From: JBBQKF01 sp038326615
GTDB lineage: Bacteria > Bacillota > Clostridia > Saccharofermentanales > UBA5734
Assembly: GCA_038326615.1 (NCBI GenBank)
Contig: JBBQKF010000071.1
Location: 1-16,388 of the forward strand
Reading direction: 5' to 3'
Length of the DNA stretch: 16,388 nucleotides
The number at the start of each line of letters is the position of its first letter. Within the stretch, counting starts at the first letter, position 1. The notes beneath the pieces were generated by a model. It ran no database searches, was not told the DNA's origin, and was given only the letters and a program-made list of their open reading frames with translations. A program made the translations under genes and the position numbers. This document shows positions 15,239 to 16,388 of the stretch, one piece after another.

Positions 15239-16388
15239 ATGTCCAATTTCAAAGATTTTGACATTAACGAAACACTTGAAGCTGCGCTCCAAAAGCAAGG
15301 CATAACAGAACTTACAGGAGTTCAAAAAAGAGCTATTCCAGTTGCAATAGCCAATAAAGACATAGTTGTTCAGTCTGCAACAGGAACAGGGAAAACGCTT
15401 GCTTACCTTATACCGTTGTTTACCAAAATTGATTCGCAAAAAAAGGAAATGCAGTCAATAATCCTTGCTCCAACGCATGAACTCGTAATGCAGATTATTA
15501 AACAGATTGAATTTATTTCTCAAAATTCTGAAATAAAAGCAACAGTCACTCCAATAATCGGCAATGTAAATATTGAAAGACAAATTGATAAGCTTAAAGA
15601 AAAACCACATATAATTGTCGGAACACCTGGCCGGGTTCTCGAACTTGTTAAGAAAAGAAAAATTGCCTCTCATACAATAAAAACAATAATTATTGATGAG
15701 GCGGATACTCTCTCCAACGATAAGAATTTCGAGACTTTGAAGGAAATTGTAAAAAGCACGCTCAAAGAACGCCAGTTAATGATGTTTTCTGCTTCTATTA
15801 CAAGGCAAACTGAAATGCGTGCCATAGAAATAATGAAAGAACCAGAATTTATTAAAGATACCGCAACAGCTACCATACCTGAAACTATTGATCATATGTA
15901 TTTTATGGCTGAACCCCGAGATAAAATTGAAGTCCTAAGGAAAGTTATTGGGATTCAAAAACCAACAAAAGCTTTAGTTTTTATTGGAGCTCGAGAAGAT
16001 GCTGATTTTTTAAGAAACCGATTTAAATACCATGGACTAGAAGCAGAATCTCTTCACGGTCATTCAGAAAAGAAAGATCGTAAAAGAATTATAGAGGATT
16101 TCAGGTCTGGTAAAGTTGCCATTCTAGTAGTTTCAGATATGGCCGCCCGAGGACTTGATATTTCTGACATTTCCCATGTATATAATTACAGCATCCCCGA
16201 ACAATCAAAAGAATATCTGCATCGAGTAGGCCGTACCGGAAGAATTGGCAAAAACGGAACAGCAGTTGCAATTGTGACTGAATATGAAACGCAGTGGATT
16301 GAGCTATACGAAAGAGAATTGAAAATTACTATAGCTGCCAAAGATATGTTCAAAGGCAATGTTGTAGATGTCAAAAAGAAAAATGTAA
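15239..16388 (+). CDS. DEAD-box RNA helicase, YfmL-like (3' end outside window)
   Basis: The frame runs from ATG 15239 to the last base with no in-frame stop (the terminal 'taa' is out of frame), giving 383 visible residues. Both RecA-like domains are present: Q29 of the Q motif, Walker A SATGTGKT (46-53), 'PTHEL' (78-82; His for the usual Arg of PTREL), 'GTPGR' (128-132), DEAD (153-156), SAS (184-186; usually SAT), 'SDMAARGLD' and 'HRVGRTGR' (328-335). A long basic tail has not appeared by the point where the helicase core should end. From memory, 'ELVMQI' and 'KPHIIVGTPGRVLELVKKRK' match Bacillus YfmL, a short helicase linked to 50S ribosome assembly. The ATG follows AAGAAGG at 7-nt spacing. 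It is 182 bp after the YfmR-like gene; no clear promoter was found. Confidence 0.93.
   Translation, partial: MSNFKDFDINETLEAALQKQGITELTGVQKRAIPVAIANKDIVVQSATGTGKTLAYLIPLFTKIDSQKKEMQSIILAPTHELVMQIIKQIEFISQNSEIKATVTPIIGNVNIERQIDKLKEKPHIIVGTPGRVLELVKKRKIASHTIKTIIIDEADTLSNDKNFETLKEIVKSTLKERQLMMFSASITRQTEMRAIEIMKEPEFIKDTATATIPETIDHMYFMAEPRDKIEVLRKVIGIQKPTKALVFIGAREDADFLRNRFKYHGLEAESLHGHSEKKDRKRIIEDFRSGKVAILVVSDMAARGLDISDISHVYNYSIPEQSKEYLHRVGRTGRIGKNGTAVAIVTEYETQWIELYERELKITIAAKDMFKGNVVDVKKKNV

Overview
The window looks like chromosomal DNA from a low-GC Gram-positive bacterium of the Bacillota, most likely class Clostridia. The evidence is AT-rich intergenic DNA, sigma-A type promoters (TTGACA/TATAAT), strong AGGAGG-type ribosome binding sites, a DnaD-domain protein beside a DnaC/DnaI-type ATPase, a pyruvate kinase with the extra C-terminal PEP-utiliser domain, and YkpA/YfmR-type ABC-F proteins. 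No phage genes, CRISPR array or recognisable insertion sequence is present.

Layout. (1) Positions 1-1670, + strand: the C-terminal end of a DnaD/DnaB replication-initiation protein, a gap holding a long AT-cored hairpin, then a helicase-loader ATPase ending at a bidirectional terminator (1702-1735). (2) Positions 1789-5553, - strand: a tight three-gene cell-wall operon transcribed as M23 (LytM) peptidase, bactofilin, class A penicillin-binding protein. The PBP ends in a Ser/Thr-rich tail encoded by a perfect hexanucleotide repeat. (3) Positions 5735-7477, + strand: pyruvate kinase. It diverges from the cell-wall operon through one roughly 33-bp segment that reads as a sigma-A promoter on both strands. 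(4) Positions 7478-7930: a long gap with a 10-bp tandem repeat, a small GC-richer island and a possible 24-codon minus-strand ORF. (5) Positions 7931-10770, + strand: an intracellular SGNH esterase resembling acetylxylan esterase Axe2, a YghZ-type aldo/keto reductase and an unassigned four-helix membrane protein, ending at a second bidirectional terminator. (6) Positions 10852-11072, - strand: a tRNA-Gly(CCC) and tRNA-Thr(GGT) operon with a perfect consensus promoter. (7) Positions 11177-16388, + strand: two different ABC-F ATPases (YkpA/YbiT-type and Uup/YfmR-type), then a YfmL-like DEAD-box RNA helicase cut by the window end.

Functional themes. The operon in (2) combines a wall hydrolase, a polymerising scaffold and a wall synthase, which suggests localised peptidoglycan remodelling. 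Region (7) groups ribosome-associated ATPases with an RNA helicase and two tRNAs, so it is a translation and ribosome-assembly neighbourhood. No wholly new system is evident. The most notable items are the overlapping face-to-face promoters, the bactofilin-LytM-PBP operon with its repeat-encoded tail, and the unexplained intergenic repeats.
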